Positions 8,796 through 17,887 of a stretch of DNA of 64,000 bases are shown one piece after another. Every line of letters starts with the position of its first letter. Position 1 is the first letter of the stretch. The stretch comes from Palsa-504 sp963744575 (GTDB lineage: Bacteria; Actinomycetota; Actinomycetes; Streptosporangiales; Streptosporangiaceae). The stretch covers positions 1-64,000 of the forward strand of contig CAVUUF010000009.1 of NCBI GenBank assembly GCA_963744575.1. The letters are read 5' to 3'. A model generated the notes under the pieces. The model saw only the letters and a program-made list of their open reading frames with translations. It was not told the DNA's origin and ran no database searches. The position numbers were made by a program, and so were the translations under genes.

Positions 8796-9290
8796 CCGGA
8801 CCGGCGAGCGGTGCCGGTGTGGTCTGCGCAACTGCAGGCCTGGCGTGCTCGAACAGTGCCAGCGCCCGCGGGGACGTCGCGGAAAGGTCGGCGTCGGCCG
8901 CCGACGCGCGTCCCGCAGCGTCGCCAGCAGCGGATCATCGAACAGGAGCCGGTCGTCAGCCATCGCGCACCTCCGTCGTCGTGACCTGGTTGTTCGCCCC
9001 CATCCGGACCTGGCCCGGTTTCGCCTCCGGCGCAACGGCCGTTCCGGTGCCTGATCGGCGCCGATCTGGGCGGCGAGACGGTTACGGGCGCGGTGCAGCC
9101 TGGTCCTGGCGGCGCCTTCGCTGCAGCCGGTGGCGACCGCGACCTGCGCAGGTGTCAGGCCATCCCAGGCAACCAGCTTGAGCAGCTCCTGGTCGTCCTC
9201 GCTCAGCTCGCCGACCGGCCGCATACGGTGGCAATTGGCTGCATCTGGCTGCGGTCGGCGACGAGCCTGCGATGTGAGGCGACGGAGCAT
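8796..9290 (-). pseudogene. ECF sigma factor C-terminal remnant and partner fragment
   Basis: Residues 25-80 of the right part are a sigma region 4: Leu-Ser-Glu-Asp-Asp-Gln-Glu-Leu-Leu, Trp-Asp-Gly-Leu-Thr-Pro-Ala-Gln-Val-Ala, and Gly-Ala-Ala-Arg-Thr-Arg-Leu-His-Arg-Ala-Arg. Region 2 is missing; an in-frame stop precedes the first ATG and the att repeat begins 33 bp further on. A second start at 8963 has a good GGAGG site and begins like the small partner proteins encoded after such sigma genes (Phe-Asp-Asp-Pro-Leu-Leu-Ala-Thr-Leu-Arg-Asp), but its frame degenerates. Probably truncated when DNA next to the tRNA was rearranged. Confidence 0.6.
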
Positions 9291-9322
9291 AGTCCCAGGT
9301 CAGAGCCAGTTTTCGAAGGTCG

Positions 9323-9382
9323 AGCGGAGGGCGTGGGATTCGAACCCACGAGGACGCGTCAACGCCCTAATGGTTTTCAAGA
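9323..9382. repeat. attL, 60-bp copy of the tRNA-Ser(TGA) 3' part
   Basis: Identical over 60 bp to 43837-43896. The copy starts just outside the tRNA 3' end and runs through acceptor, T-arm and variable arm to the anticodon loop, then diverges. It is not a full tRNA gene, so it is the displaced 3' end left by integration. Confidence 0.95.
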
Positions 9383-9691
9383 GCGTTGGTGATTCTCGGC
9401 CTGTCACCGCTGCGACCTGCCATGTTGCTATTCGGGGATGGACGGTCAAGCAAGATCATCCCGCGTATATCCCCGCGCATCTTGCGTCCGGTCCGAGGCC
9501 CTTTACCTCGGTGTCAGCGAACCGGGAAGCTAGCGGTCGGCGAGAGACGCGCCGAGGGGTGTGCGGGCGGCGGCGACCACAACCTCATTGCCGCTGCTGT
9601 ATGGCCGCCGCGTGGCAGTTGTGAGATCCTCGTCGGTACAGCACGATGACCGACGGCCGGGTGGATCAAGCCCGGCAGAAGGGAGTTCAGC
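9383..9691. other. left end of element, no gene seen
   Basis: 309 bp between attL and the GYD-domain gene. No family-like reading frame; no obvious repeat. Confidence 0.4.
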
Positions 9692-10018
9692 GTGCCCTCC
9701 TATCTCATTCAATTGGCATACACGCCTGATGCGTGGGCTGCCATGGTCAAGCAGCCGCAGAACCGGCTTGAGGCAGTCCGGCCGATTGTCGAGAAGCTGG
9801 GCGGGAAGTTCGAGCATGCGTGGCTGGCCTTCGGCGAGTATGACATCGTCGGCGTTGTCGAGATGCCTGAGAACATCGATGCCGCCGCGTTCGCGATGGC
9901 CGTCGCGGCAGGAGGGGCTGCGAAGGCGTTCAAGACCACCCCGCTGCTGAGCGTGGAAGAAGGAGTCGAGGCCATGCGCAAGGCGCAAGGGGCGGGGTAC
10001 CGTCGGCCCGGCGGATAG
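9692..10018 (+). CDS. GYD domain-containing protein
   Basis: 108 residues with the GYD-family layout: Tyr-Leu-Ile-Gln-Leu-Ala-Tyr-Thr-Pro strand, a helix with Arg-Pro-Ile-Val-Glu-Lys-Leu-Gly-Gly, then Ala-Phe-Gly-Glu-Tyr-Asp-Ile-Val, where the name-giving Gly-Tyr-Asp is Gly-Glu-Tyr-Asp here. These are ferredoxin-like fold proteins of unknown role. GTG start at 9692 with GGGAG 6 bp upstream. First cargo gene inside the left end of the element. Confidence 0.85.
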   Translation: MPSYLIQLAYTPDAWAAMVKQPQNRLEAVRPIVEKLGGKFEHAWLAFGEYDIVGVVEMPENIDAAAFAMAVAAGGAAKAFKTTPLLSVEEGVEAMRKAQGAGYRRPGG

Positions 10019-10352
10019 CGGCCCTGTCAATCGTCCACTCAGCCAATCGGGATACAGCACGCCGTGCAGCTCCGAGGGGTTGAGTGAGTGACCTACTGCT
10101 TAGGAGGACGTTGGCCGGGCTCTAGCGACCTAGGTATTCGCAGGTGAGTCGGCATACCGGGCTGTCCGGTAGTGACCGTAATTCCCCGGCGTTGACCGTC
10201 CGATCGGGCACGTAGCGGGCACGTCCTGTTTGCCTCCGTCGTGACTGACCCGCACGTTGCAGGGGATGGCCCGCGTCCGGTCCGGGCAGGCTCCTGCCTG
10301 GCCCTTGTCTTCTGACCGGAGTGTCCGTAGAGACACCCCTGGACTTTGATTG
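10019..10352. other. gap before IS110 transposase, no gene seen
   Basis: 334 bp that should include the 3' end of the IS110 element. A segment near 10307-10335 (TTCTGACCGGAGTGTCCG) resembles one near 5584-5610 (TTCTGACCGGAGTGGCCG). Confidence 0.4.
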
Positions 10353-11600
10353 TCAAGCGGCACTCGGAATTTTCGCGCGGTGTGACCAGGCGGTCGCTTC
10401 GTCGTAGAGGGTGCCGGTCTTGAGGCAGCCGTGCAAGATCCCGGCCAGCCGGTTGGACAGGGCCCGCAGCGCGGCGTCGTGGTCCAGGCCGCGGTCGCGT
10501 TGCTCGTCGTAGCAGGCGCGGGCGCCGGGTGAGGCTCTCAGGGCGCTTTGCGCCTGCCGGTGCAGGGCGTCGGCGAGCCGGTCGTTGCGGATGAACCGGG
10601 CCAGCACGATCTTCTTCTTGCCGGACTGGCGGGTGATAGGGCTGCTGGCGGCGTAGTTCTTCCGCGCCTTGGCGCTGGCGTAGCGGTGCGGGTCGTCGCC
10701 GAACTCGCCCAGTTCCCGGGCGCCGACGATCTCGCCGGTGCCGGGCTGGCTCAGGTAGATGGCGGCGTCCGGATGGCGGCGAAAGCACGCTGTCACCTGC
10801 TGTTCCATCTTGGCGATCTCGCCGTTGAGGGCTGCGATGATCACCGTCAGGGAGCTGACGGTGGCGGCGTAGACGGCGGCAACCGGCTGCGGCTGGTCCA
10901 GCTGCCCGGCGCGCAGCGCGGCCAGGATGGCGTCGGTCTTGCCGGCGATGTCGCGGCGACGGGCGCGCTTGAGCGCAGCGGCCACCTGCGCCCGGGTCAG
11001 CCTGGCGGCCCGGGCCGGGCCGGGGGCCTTGGCCAGCAGCTCCAGCGCATCAGGCGCATCCAGGTCCTCGAAGGCCTCCAGCGCGGCGGGGAAGTACTCC
11101 CGCAGCTGGTGCCGCAGCCGCTGCACCTGCCGGGTCCGCTCCCAGATCAGCGTCTGGTGGACGCGGGCGGCCACCTTGATGGCCTGGGCCTCGGCGCTGT
11201 CACCGGCCACCGGCCGCAGCTGATGGGAGTCGGTGCGCACCATGTCCGCCATGGTGTGCGCGTCGGCCTTATCGCTTTTGGCCCCGGAGGTGACGTGCCG
11301 TTCCCGGTACCGGGCCACCTGCCGCGGGTTGATCGCGTAGACCGTATAGCCCGCCGCGCGCAGCGCCATCACCCACAGGCCCCGGTCGGTCTCGATGCCG
11401 ACCGCCACCTCACCCGGCTCGGTATCCGGCCCAGCGAACTGGCCGATCAGCGCGTGGAAGCGGGTGATCCCGGCGATCCCCTCCGGGAGCCGCGCCCGGC
11501 CCAGCACCCGGCCCTGCTCGTCTTGCACCTCGATGTCGTGATGATCTTCAGCCCAGTCATCGCCGGCGAACAGCACACCAGCCTCCCCTCGATCCGTCAC
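10353..11600 (-). CDS. IS110 family transposase (DEDD)
   Basis: 415 residues, full length for the family. The N-terminal RuvC-like domain begins Leu-Phe-Ala-Gly-Asp-Asp-Trp-Ala and continues with Gly-Ile-Glu-Thr-Asp and Lys-Ser-Asp-Lys-Ala-Asp-Ala, which supply the DEDD acidic residues. The C-terminal Transposase_20 domain has Ile-Tyr-Leu-Ser-Gln-Pro-Gly-Thr-Gly-Glu and a helix with the conserved Ser in Ala-Ala-Ser-Ser-Pro-Ile. GTG start at 11600. IS110 elements lack inverted repeats, so I cannot place the exact ends. Looks intact. Confidence 0.92.
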   Translation of the reverse strand: MTDRGEAGVLFAGDDWAEDHHDIEVQDEQGRVLGRARLPEGIAGITRFHALIGQFAGPDTEPGEVAVGIETDRGLWVMALRAAGYTVYAINPRQVARYRERHVTSGAKSDKADAHTMADMVRTDSHQLRPVAGDSAEAQAIKVAARVHQTLIWERTRQVQRLRHQLREYFPAALEAFEDLDAPDALELLAKAPGPARAARLTRAQVAAALKRARRRDIAGKTDAILAALRAGQLDQPQPVAAVYAATVSSLTVIIAALNGEIAKMEQQVTACFRRHPDAAIYLSQPGTGEIVGARELGEFGDDPHRYASAKARKNYAASSPITRQSGKKKIVLARFIRNDRLADALHRQAQSALRASPGARACYDEQRDRGLDHDAALRALSNRLAGILHGCLKTGTLYDEATAWSHRAKIPSAA

Positions 11601-11920
11601 ATCAATTAACAGCCGCGGCAGCGGGAGGAGAACACCAACGGCCTAATGGATCAGTGCTCACGCCGCAGGCGGGCACGACACCCCTTCAGTGGTACTGCTC
11701 TCCTCACGGCCAGGCGAGGGCACGGTCTCTGCATAGGGCTGGACAGTCCGCCCAGGCTCCGGGAGTGCTCACTCGCCGGCCGCTACCGGATCCGAGTCTG
11801 CCCTGTGGTCGACCCGGTACCTCCCATTAGGCTCCGGCGCTCAAGGGGCGGGTCCCGAAGATGCTTTCGGCGAAGCGGTCTTGAAAGGATCTTCGGGTGC
11901 CCCTTGACGGTGGAGGGGCA
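11601..11920 (-). ncRNA. structured leader of IS110, candidate bridge RNA
   Basis: The non-coding stretch upstream of the IS110 transposase holds a long two-step stem: TCAAGGGGC (11841-11849) pairs with GCCCCTTGA (11899-11907), and inside it CCGAAGAT (11855-11862) pairs with ATCTTCGG (11889-11896), leaving a loop of 26 nt. IS110 recombinases are known to use a structured RNA from the non-coding end next to the gene. Position fits; guide loops were not identified. Confidence 0.35.
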
Positions 11921-12056
11921 CCCCCGGACACTGAGCTTCTTGCATCCTGGGTTTTCGCAGGCCGTGCACCGGTTTGACAGGTCCGGCCTTGGTTCTTTCC
12001 CTGGTTCGGGGAGTTTTTCGCGTGCCTGTCGAATACGGGCGTACCGGCGGTGGGAG

Positions 12057-13038
12057 CGTTGCGGCCTGGTAACGACCGGGCCGGGTTACGCGGCGCGCAG
12101 GGCGGCGAACGGGTCGTGCTCCATGTAGTGCAGGGCCAGGACCGCCTTCACCACGGCGGTGCAGCCCCCGGCTGGCAGCGCAGCTCTGTGGCCAGGACTT
12201 TCCAGTATTTGAGCCGGGCGTTGCCGCGCTCGCCGACGCAGCGCAGCTGGGCCTGCAGCCGGTTCGCGGCCCGCTGCGCCGCGGTCAGCTTCTTCCCCGC
12301 GGCTTGCGCCGGCCGGTGATCACCTCCTGGTCCCGGCCGAGATACCCCAGGTCAGCGAGCACGCCGATCACGGACAGCAGCATCGCGGCGATCCCGGCCT
12401 TCCGCGCGGCGGTGACATCGACGGTGGCGCCGGGCAGCGGCGCGGCCGCCCAGAGAAGCTCCCCGTCCGGGGAGCAGACAGTCTGCACGTTCAGCCCGTG
12501 TCGCTTGTGCTTTCCCGAGTAGAAGGCTCGCTGGCCTCCGGTTTTCCGCCCGAAGGTCACCGCGGGCACGTGGACGCCGTCCACGATGAGGTAGTCCCAG
12601 CCCATCTTGGCTGCCAGCCTCGCGACATCGGCCAGGCTGATCCGCCGTCCCCGGTCCGCGAGCACGCTGATCCCCTCCCGGACGTCCCGCCAGCACGTGG
12701 ACTCCGAGATCCCGAACCCGGCGGCCAGCTCCGCGTAGGTAAGATTCGTCCGCAGGAACGCGATGACCAGCACCGCCTGCGCCAGCGGGCCCAGCAGCCG
12801 CCACCGCGTCCCGTTCTTCTGGTGCCGCCGCCGCAGCGACTCCGCGAGATCCTCGCAGGTCCCGGCGCTGACCTTCACCCCGGCGCGGAACAGGGCATAC
12901 CCGCCGCGGTGAGCTCGGGCGTGAACGACGTCCCCTGATATACAGTCATGCAAGGCTCCTGGAAACGGTGATCAGACACCACCCGTGTACCAGGAGCCGC
13001 TTCCGTTCACGGGTCTATCACCAGCCGCTGCCGTAACG
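12057..13038 (-). mobile_element. IS5-like element, degenerate
   Basis: Contains the frameshifted DDE transposase at 12086-12953. Imperfect terminal inverted repeats are plausible: CGTTGCGGCCTGGTAACG at the left and, on the other strand at the right, CGTTACGGCAGCGGCTGG. Ends are approximate. Confidence 0.5.
12086..12953 (-). pseudogene. IS5 family (DDE_4/HARBI1-like) transposase, two frameshifts
   Basis: Residues 1-215 read continuously: an HTH (Leu-Thr-Tyr-Ala-Glu-Leu-Ala-Ala-Gly-Phe-Gly-Ile-Ser), then Val-Asp-Gly-Val-His-Val-Pro and Lys-His-Lys-Arg-His-Gly-Leu-Asn-Val-Gln of the DDE_4 domain, and Asp-Leu-Gly-Tyr-Leu-Gly. Near 12299 the frame breaks within Gly-Arg-Arg-Lys-Pro-Arg-Gly; the C-terminal part with the final Glu helix (Asn-Arg-Leu-Gln-Ala-Gln-Leu-Arg) continues in another frame, breaks again near 12168, and ends at 12086. 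Two single-base losses explain it. Not functional as read. Confidence 0.8.
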
Positions 13039-13138
13039 TGACCATCACCTGCCCGGATCGTTACCGGCAGCCATCGACCGGACCCGTACCGCCTTGCCCG
13101 GCCAGGCCCCCCGGCCAGCCAGCGGCAAGGAACTCCCC

Positions 13139-13606
13139 TCAATCTGTCAAACAGCCGATGGCCTGCACAGACGAGGATGCAAGAAGCTCACTGAGCGGGC
13201 CATCCCCGGCCGCTAGCCTCGTGACGGCGTGTGCATCTTCCCCGGTCCGCCGGGCCGCGTCGAACGGGGCCCTGTCAAAGATGAACCGGCTGTAGGTGAT
13301 CTTTCCGTCGGTAACGGTGACGCATTCGGCGCCGGGTGCGCTCTTGACGGGCACGGTTTCGGTGTCGTACATGATCAGCGCGGTCTGCTCGTCGCCGAAG
13401 GCGGCGAGCAGTTTGGAGCCGGTGAGGATCTGCACGAACGGGCCCATGAAGCCCCGGTAGGCAGCTGCGCCCTCCAGCCGGCCGGCTGGCGCGTCGCAGA
13501 TGATGTCGTCGGCGATATAGCTCATTGCCTTGTCCAGGTCGTGACTGGTCCAGGCCTGGTAATAGGCCAGCGCGGTGCGCAGCGCGGGGCTGGTGATCTG
13601 GGTCAT
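13139..13606 (-). CDS. SnoaL-like NTF2-fold protein
   Basis: 155 residues. The N-terminal helix Thr-Ala-Leu-Ala-Tyr-Tyr-Gln-Ala-Trp-Thr-Ser-His-Asp-Leu-Asp and Tyr-Ile-Ala-Asp-Asp-Ile are typical of SnoaL-like/polyketide cyclase-like NTF2 folds; the following strands and Tyr-Arg-Gly-Phe fit. ATG 13606 has AAAGGA upstream. It is divergent from a sigma factor that carries the same fold at its C-terminus, so the two may act together or share a regulator. Substrate unknown. Confidence 0.8.
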   Translation of the reverse strand: MTQITSPALRTALAYYQAWTSHDLDKAMSYIADDIICDAPAGRLEGAAAYRGFMGPFVQILTGSKLLAAFGDEQTALIMYDTETVPVKSAPGAECVTVTDGKITYSRFIFDRAPFDAARRTGEDAHAVTRLAAGDGPLSELLASSSVQAIGCLTD

Positions 13607-13717
13607 GATGATGTCCTTTCGCGATCGGGAACCGTGCGTGTCGTGCTGCCTGTGCAGACACCGCGGCCGCCGGGAACGGAACGCGGCCAGAACAAGTGGG
13701 GGAAATGGCATGCTGGG

Positions 13718-14765
13718 GTGGTGGAGCAGGCCAGGCTGCAGCGCGCCCGTGCCGGCGATGAGCAGGCGTTCCGGGAGCTTACCGACCCGTACCGGCGCGA
13801 GCTGCAGGTGCACTGCTACCGGATGCTCGGCTCGCTGACCGATGCAGAGGACGTGCTGCAGGAGACGCTGCTGGCGGCCTGGCGCGGGCTGGCCGGATTC
13901 CAGGAGCGGGCATCGGTGCGCTCGTGGCTGTACCGCATCGCGACCAATCAGTGCCTCAACGCGCTGCGCGCCGCCCGCCGCCGGATCCCGGCCGAGCCGG
14001 TCCCGCCGTTCCAGCCACCCGAACCCACCCGGCGCGACGACATCACCTGGCTGCAGCCCTACCCCGACGTCCTGCTGGAAGGCATCGCCGACACCGCACC
14101 GGGCCCCGGTGCCCGTTACCAGGCCAGCGAGGCGATCGAGCTTGCCTTCGTCGCCGGCCTGCAGCGCATGCCACCGCGCCAGGCGGCTACGCTCGTGCTG
14201 CGCGACGTGCTCGGCTTTGCCACCGACGAGGTGGCCAGCATGCTGGGCACCAGCCAGACCGCGGTCAAGGGAACCCTGCAACGTGCCCGCGCCGCGCTGG
14301 ACCAGCACCGCGACCAAGCCGGCCACACGCGGGCATCGCGTCCAGGGTCGGTCACTGAACGCGCCCTGGCCCGTCGCCGACGCGTACATCGCCGCCGACA
14401 TCGACGCCGTGGTCGCGTTGCTTACCGATGACGCCTGGCTGTCCATGCCCCCGGCGCCGCACCAGTACCGCGGCGTTGCCGCCACCCGGTCCTTCCTGCG
14501 CGCCAGCTTCGACTTCCGCGGCGACCGCCTCGTGCACCTGGTGCCCACCGGTGCCAACACCCAGCCCGCCCTGGCCAGTTACCTCAGCGACCGTGCCCAG
14601 CCGGCCGCCACCCCGGCAGGACTGTTCGTACTCACTATGGCCGGCCCGAAGATCCGGGCCATCACCCGCTTCCACATCGACGAGCTTTACCCGCGGTTCG
14701 GACTCGCCGGATCACTGCCCGAACCGGCGGCACAACCTGCGCTTCCCCTGGTGGCCGATCGCTGA
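13718..14765 (+). pseudogene. ECF sigma factor with C-terminal SnoaL domain, frameshifted
   Basis: Sigma region 2 (Arg-Met-Leu-Gly-Ser-Leu-Thr-Asp-Ala-Glu-Asp-Val-Leu-Gln-Glu-Thr) and region 4 (Phe-Ala-Thr-Asp-Glu-Val-Ala-Ser-Met-Leu-Gly-Thr-Ser) occupy residues 20-205. The SnoaL-like domain (Asp-Ala-Val-Val-Ala-Leu-Leu-Thr-Asp-Asp-Ala-Trp-Leu-Ser-Met-Pro-Pro-Ala-Pro) follows, but in the next frame; the shift lies between about 14320 and 14365, at the linker. The SnoaL extension of such sigma factors normally tunes their activity. As read, the first frame ends at 14431 after a basic tail, so a sigma factor without its control domain might still be made. GTG start at 13718 or 13721. Confidence 0.75.
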
Positions 14766-15117
14766 TTCTGCGTAGGTGAGAAGGTGTGCCGGGCGGATTA
14801 GACGCACGCGCAGACCCTTCGGTTCGGGCGTCACTCTCCCGGCGCTGGCGGCCGGTTAAGTCACATGAGCAGGGCCGCTACCTGCCTGCACCGGGCGGGG
14901 CCCACGGGGGCCAGGAACCGGCGTTGCCGTTCGTCCAGGATCCGCACGGTCGATGTCGCCCTTCACCTCGCCATCGGGCGGCTATCAGCGGGCTGGCAAG
15001 CAACTCCCGGAACACGCCGTTACCGCCGTGGATCCGCGCAGACCGGCGCCGCTACGGATACGGCCGTCTCTCAGGCCGCTGCACTCGAGCAGGAGCGTGA
15101 CCCCGGCCCGGTGACGG
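14766..15117. other. intergenic region, no gene seen
   Basis: GC-rich; possible frames on both strands lack family-like composition. Confidence 0.35.
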
Positions 15118-15467
15118 CTATCCGACAGCATCGGCAGCGCAGCACCGCCAGCACAAGAAGAAGTAAACGCCCAGCCAATACGCCGCCTTGGCGACCACAG
15201 AGACGTCGCGGTCCTTGTCCGGCGCCGGACCGCCGCGCACGCTGCACCGGAAACCTTTGCTGCCGCCATCGCCTGGACGGCACCGAAGCAGAATGCGCAC
15301 ATGACCACGTCCGGCCGCAGCGAGCACCAGTACCCGAACCCGTCATCAGGGCGGCCGTGCTCGCACCACGGCAGTTCATCTGCGGCGAGGAGGACGGCGC
15401 TGGTCACGGACCGCACCAGCTGCCCGGCTGTCCTCTCCGGCCGACTGCGGTCTGGCGGCTCACTCAC
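15118..15467 (-). pseudogene. small Cys-rich (zinc-ribbon-like) protein, frameshifted
   Basis: Starts GTG 15467 and reads a 65-residue segment with Trp-Cys-Glu-His-Gly, then Tyr-Trp-Cys-x7-Cys-Ala-Phe-Cys. Near 15245 the frame shifts by one, after which Gly-Gly-Pro-Ala-Pro-Asp-Lys-Asp-Arg-Asp-Val and the end Leu-Cys-Trp-Arg-Cys-Cys follow and stop at 15118. The spaced cysteine pairs suggest a metal-binding knuckle. I do not know the family by name. Its neighbours on the same strand (15900-17084 and 17441-17868) are also unknown. Confidence 0.5.
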
Positions 15468-15899
15468 CCGCCAAGCACACTCGAACGAGCGATGCCTGGC
15501 AAGAGAGGCGCCGACCCGAGCCGCCTGATCAGTGTCTTAGCGCAAAAGAGAAGCGCCGGCCTGGCGGCTGCTCCGCGGCGTCGCATTACCCGCCTCCGTC
15601 GGAGCGTCAGCCTGCCTGCAGGTACGAGTGCCCGGCTAGCGTCCGGGTTGACATAATCGCCCTTACCGGCCAGCGAGTGAGACGATTCCGCAGTCCGCGG
15701 ACTTACTACCGGGACCGTCCGGAAAGGACGAGCGCCGATCCGGTGCCGCCAGCGGGCAGTCCGGTGACGCCGGCCATTTCAGCCTTTCCCGACTGCTGGT
15801 TACCTCCCCGTTCCCGCCTGGCTGGGAGCGGTAGGTTCATGTCTGGCGGACCGGCAGGTCTCTGCGGTCGGCTTGCCCGGGCTGGTTCCAGGCAGCCGC
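15468..15899. other. intergenic region, no gene seen
   Basis: No family-like frame on either strand between the Cys-rich gene and the hypothetical gene ending at 15900. Confidence 0.35.
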
Positions 15900-17084
15900 C
15901 TACCTGACGAGTCCTCGCACCACTTCCCCGGCGAGCAGCGGCTTGGCCATATCTCCCTTGACGTAAGGCCCGCGGTAGATCACCTTGTGCTGCTGCAGGC
16001 TCGGGTACCACTGCCGGACCTTATGCATCCGCACTACCCAGTGGTGGTGCCACTGGTGCGGCCCGGCCTGGGCGGCGGGACGGCCGGAAGACCCGGCGCG
16101 GCGCAGCGCGACCACCCGCACGTCCGGATTCACTCCGGCCCTGGCGGCGGTCACCTGGGCGCTGTGACCGGGCGGGGCGGCCTGCACAGTACCGATCTGC
16201 TGCTCGCACAGCCGCCAGAACGCGTACAGGAACCGGGAGCCGAGCGTGCCGTCCTGGTCCTGGTCCAAGATGGCGCCCGAAGCGTACTCACCAGCCGCCT
16301 GGCTCTGGTCCCCTGCTTCCCGGTTGCGTGCCTCGTCTTGCCAGTACGCGGCGTTGAGGCCCCGCAGCGCGGCGGCGAGACGGTCGTAATCGTCTGCCTG
16401 GCCGGGGGTGGCCGGGTGCAGCGGCAGGGACCAGATGACCTCCAGCAGCATCGGCGGCAGGGCCACGCGCTGCGCGCGGGCCGCCTGCATGAAACCGGGG
16501 CTGGGCCGGGCGGCGGTGGTGTAGCCCGACATCCGCACCGCCGGCAGCCCGGCCCGGCCAAAGCCCATGCCGCCGGGCAGGGGCACCTGGGACGGCGACC
16601 GCCAGGTGAAGGCGGTCTCCCGGAGCAGGCTGCCGGACGGGTTCCGGGTGACCAGCGGGCGGGGCAGGACCACGGCCCCGGACGGGCTGGGCAGGTCGTC
16701 CTCCCGGAGCAGGGCCAGGTCAGCGAAGGTCAGCGACTGAGCCGCGGCGATTACCACATCGAGCATCTGCGGAGTGAGCACGTACAGGTCCGCGCCGGCC
16801 AGGTACCGGGCCTCATCAGCCAGCATCATCGCGCTGGCCTGGTCCCAGCCATCAGGGTACGGAGGCGGGTAGCCCATGGTGGCGAAGAGCAGGGCACGGG
16901 CCCCATCCGGGTTGCCGCTGCGGGCGGCCCGCGCCTGGTGGCCGTAGGCCAGCGCGGCCGCGTGCCACTCCCGCTCGATGGCAGCCTCCCGCATGTACCG
17001 GACGGCCGCGATCCGGGCCTCCCGCGCCGCGCGGGCTGCCGCAGCCAGCGACCACGCCTTCTCCCGCTGCTTCCCGGCCGCCAT
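15900..17084 (-). CDS. hypothetical protein with conserved basic C-terminus
   Basis: 394 residues from ATG 17084, chosen because AAAGGAGG lies 7 bp upstream (two in-frame starts sit a little further up). The first 60 residues are an Ala/Arg/Glu-rich helix. The middle shows no motif I know. The last 55 residues have a striking His/Trp/Arg pattern: Trp-His-His-His-Trp-Val-Val-Arg-Met-His, Arg-Gln-Trp-Tyr-Pro-Ser, Tyr-Arg-Gly-Pro-Tyr-Val-Lys-Gly and a final Arg-Gly-Leu-Val-Arg. I have a sense that similar C-termini recur in actinobacterial mobile-element proteins, but I assign no function. One of the few intact unknown genes of the element. Confidence 0.65.
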   Translation of the reverse strand: MAAGKQREKAWSLAAAARAAREARIAAVRYMREAAIEREWHAAALAYGHQARAARSGNPDGARALLFATMGYPPPYPDGWDQASAMMLADEARYLAGADLYVLTPQMLDVVIAAAQSLTFADLALLREDDLPSPSGAVVLPRPLVTRNPSGSLLRETAFTWRSPSQVPLPGGMGFGRAGLPAVRMSGYTTAARPSPGFMQAARAQRVALPPMLLEVIWSLPLHPATPGQADDYDRLAAALRGLNAAYWQDEARNREAGDQSQAAGEYASGAILDQDQDGTLGSRFLYAFWRLCEQQIGTVQAAPPGHSAQVTAARAGVNPDVRVVALRRAGSSGRPAAQAGPHQWHHHWVVRMHKVRQWYPSLQQHKVIYRGPYVKGDMAKPLLAGEVVRGLVR

Positions 17085-17440
17085 CCACATGCCTCCTTTG
17101 CTGATCACTCACCGGAAACGAGGTGCCCGCACCACCGCAGCACGCACACCCGGCAGGTACCGCTTGCGTCCACCCCGCGCCGGCGCGTACCGCGCTGCCA
17201 GCGAGCCCGGGCAGGGCCAAGGCGACCGCCCTGGCCTGGCCGGCAGTGAGCTCGACGCAGGAACCGGTGCTGTACCCGGCGGTGGCCGGCTGCAGCCCGA
17301 TCCGGCCCGGCCCGGCCCGGGCCCGACGTCCAGCCGCTCCGGCAGGCCTTGAGGACTACTTTCACCACCACTGTGGGCCATCAGTGAGAACCCGCCAGAA
17401 GGTCGGCACAGCGACCTGCGGCCCGTCGTGATGCAAGCCG
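17085..17440. other. gap with weak minus-strand coding signal
   Basis: Two overlapping minus-strand frames (17105-17381) share a plausible end, Cys-Arg-Val-Cys-Val-Leu-Arg-Trp-Cys-Gly-His-Leu-Val, but neither has a good start. It may be another broken small gene. Confidence 0.25.
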
Positions 17441-17868
17441 TTACCGGTCGCCGGCTGGCTGCGGCGGGGCGGTCGGCGGGCGCTGGAGGATCTCGGCGGC
17501 CTGGTCGATCTCGTCGTTGTCGTAGGCGGTGCGGATCCCGGAGATGGACATGCCCGCGGCGTTCGCCAGGTCGATGAGCTTGTAGGGCCGGGGGTGGGTG
17601 AAGCAGCGGCCGTAGGCGATCAGCAGCCGCATGTCCGCTTCCAGCTGCAGCCTGCGGTTCCGCAGGAAGGTGAGGGTGGACAGCAGGGGGTCGATGTCCT
17701 CCTCGGACCAGGACATGCGCAGGCCCTCGCCGTTTCCTCCCGTTCCTGCCAGGCCGCCTCGGCCGCGTGGGCGTAGGACTCGTCGTCGGACTCGTCGCCG
17801 CCCTCGACGGGAGCCGGCAACGGGTTGAGCAGCGCGGCGATGTCCGCGCACATGTCGTGTAGCGTCAT
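17441..17868 (-). pseudogene. unknown small protein, apparently frameshifted
   Basis: The N-terminal frame (Met-Thr-Leu-His-Asp-Met-Cys-Ala-Asp-Ile-Ala, then an acidic Glu-Gly-Gly-Asp-Glu-Ser-Asp-Asp-Glu-Ser stretch) passes by a one-base shift near 17716 into a second frame (Ser-Trp-Ser-Glu-Glu-Asp-Ile-Asp-Pro-Leu-Leu, Gly-Arg-Cys-Phe-Thr-His-Pro-Arg-Pro-Tyr, Ala-Gly-Met-Ser-Ile-Ser-Gly-Ile-Arg-Thr-Ala-Tyr). The second part resembles a small HTH. It could instead be two overlapping genes, with an ATG at 17716. No ribosome site precedes the first ATG; an inverted repeat ATAAC-N7-GTTAT (17871-17887) does, so leaderless transcription is possible. Confidence 0.5.
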
Positions 17869-17887
17869 AGATAACATTCTACGTTAT

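Noticed and set aside
11646..12128. Plus-strand frame of 160 codons next to IS110
   Set aside because: Overlaps the structured IS110 leader and the IS5 end; no family-like sequence.
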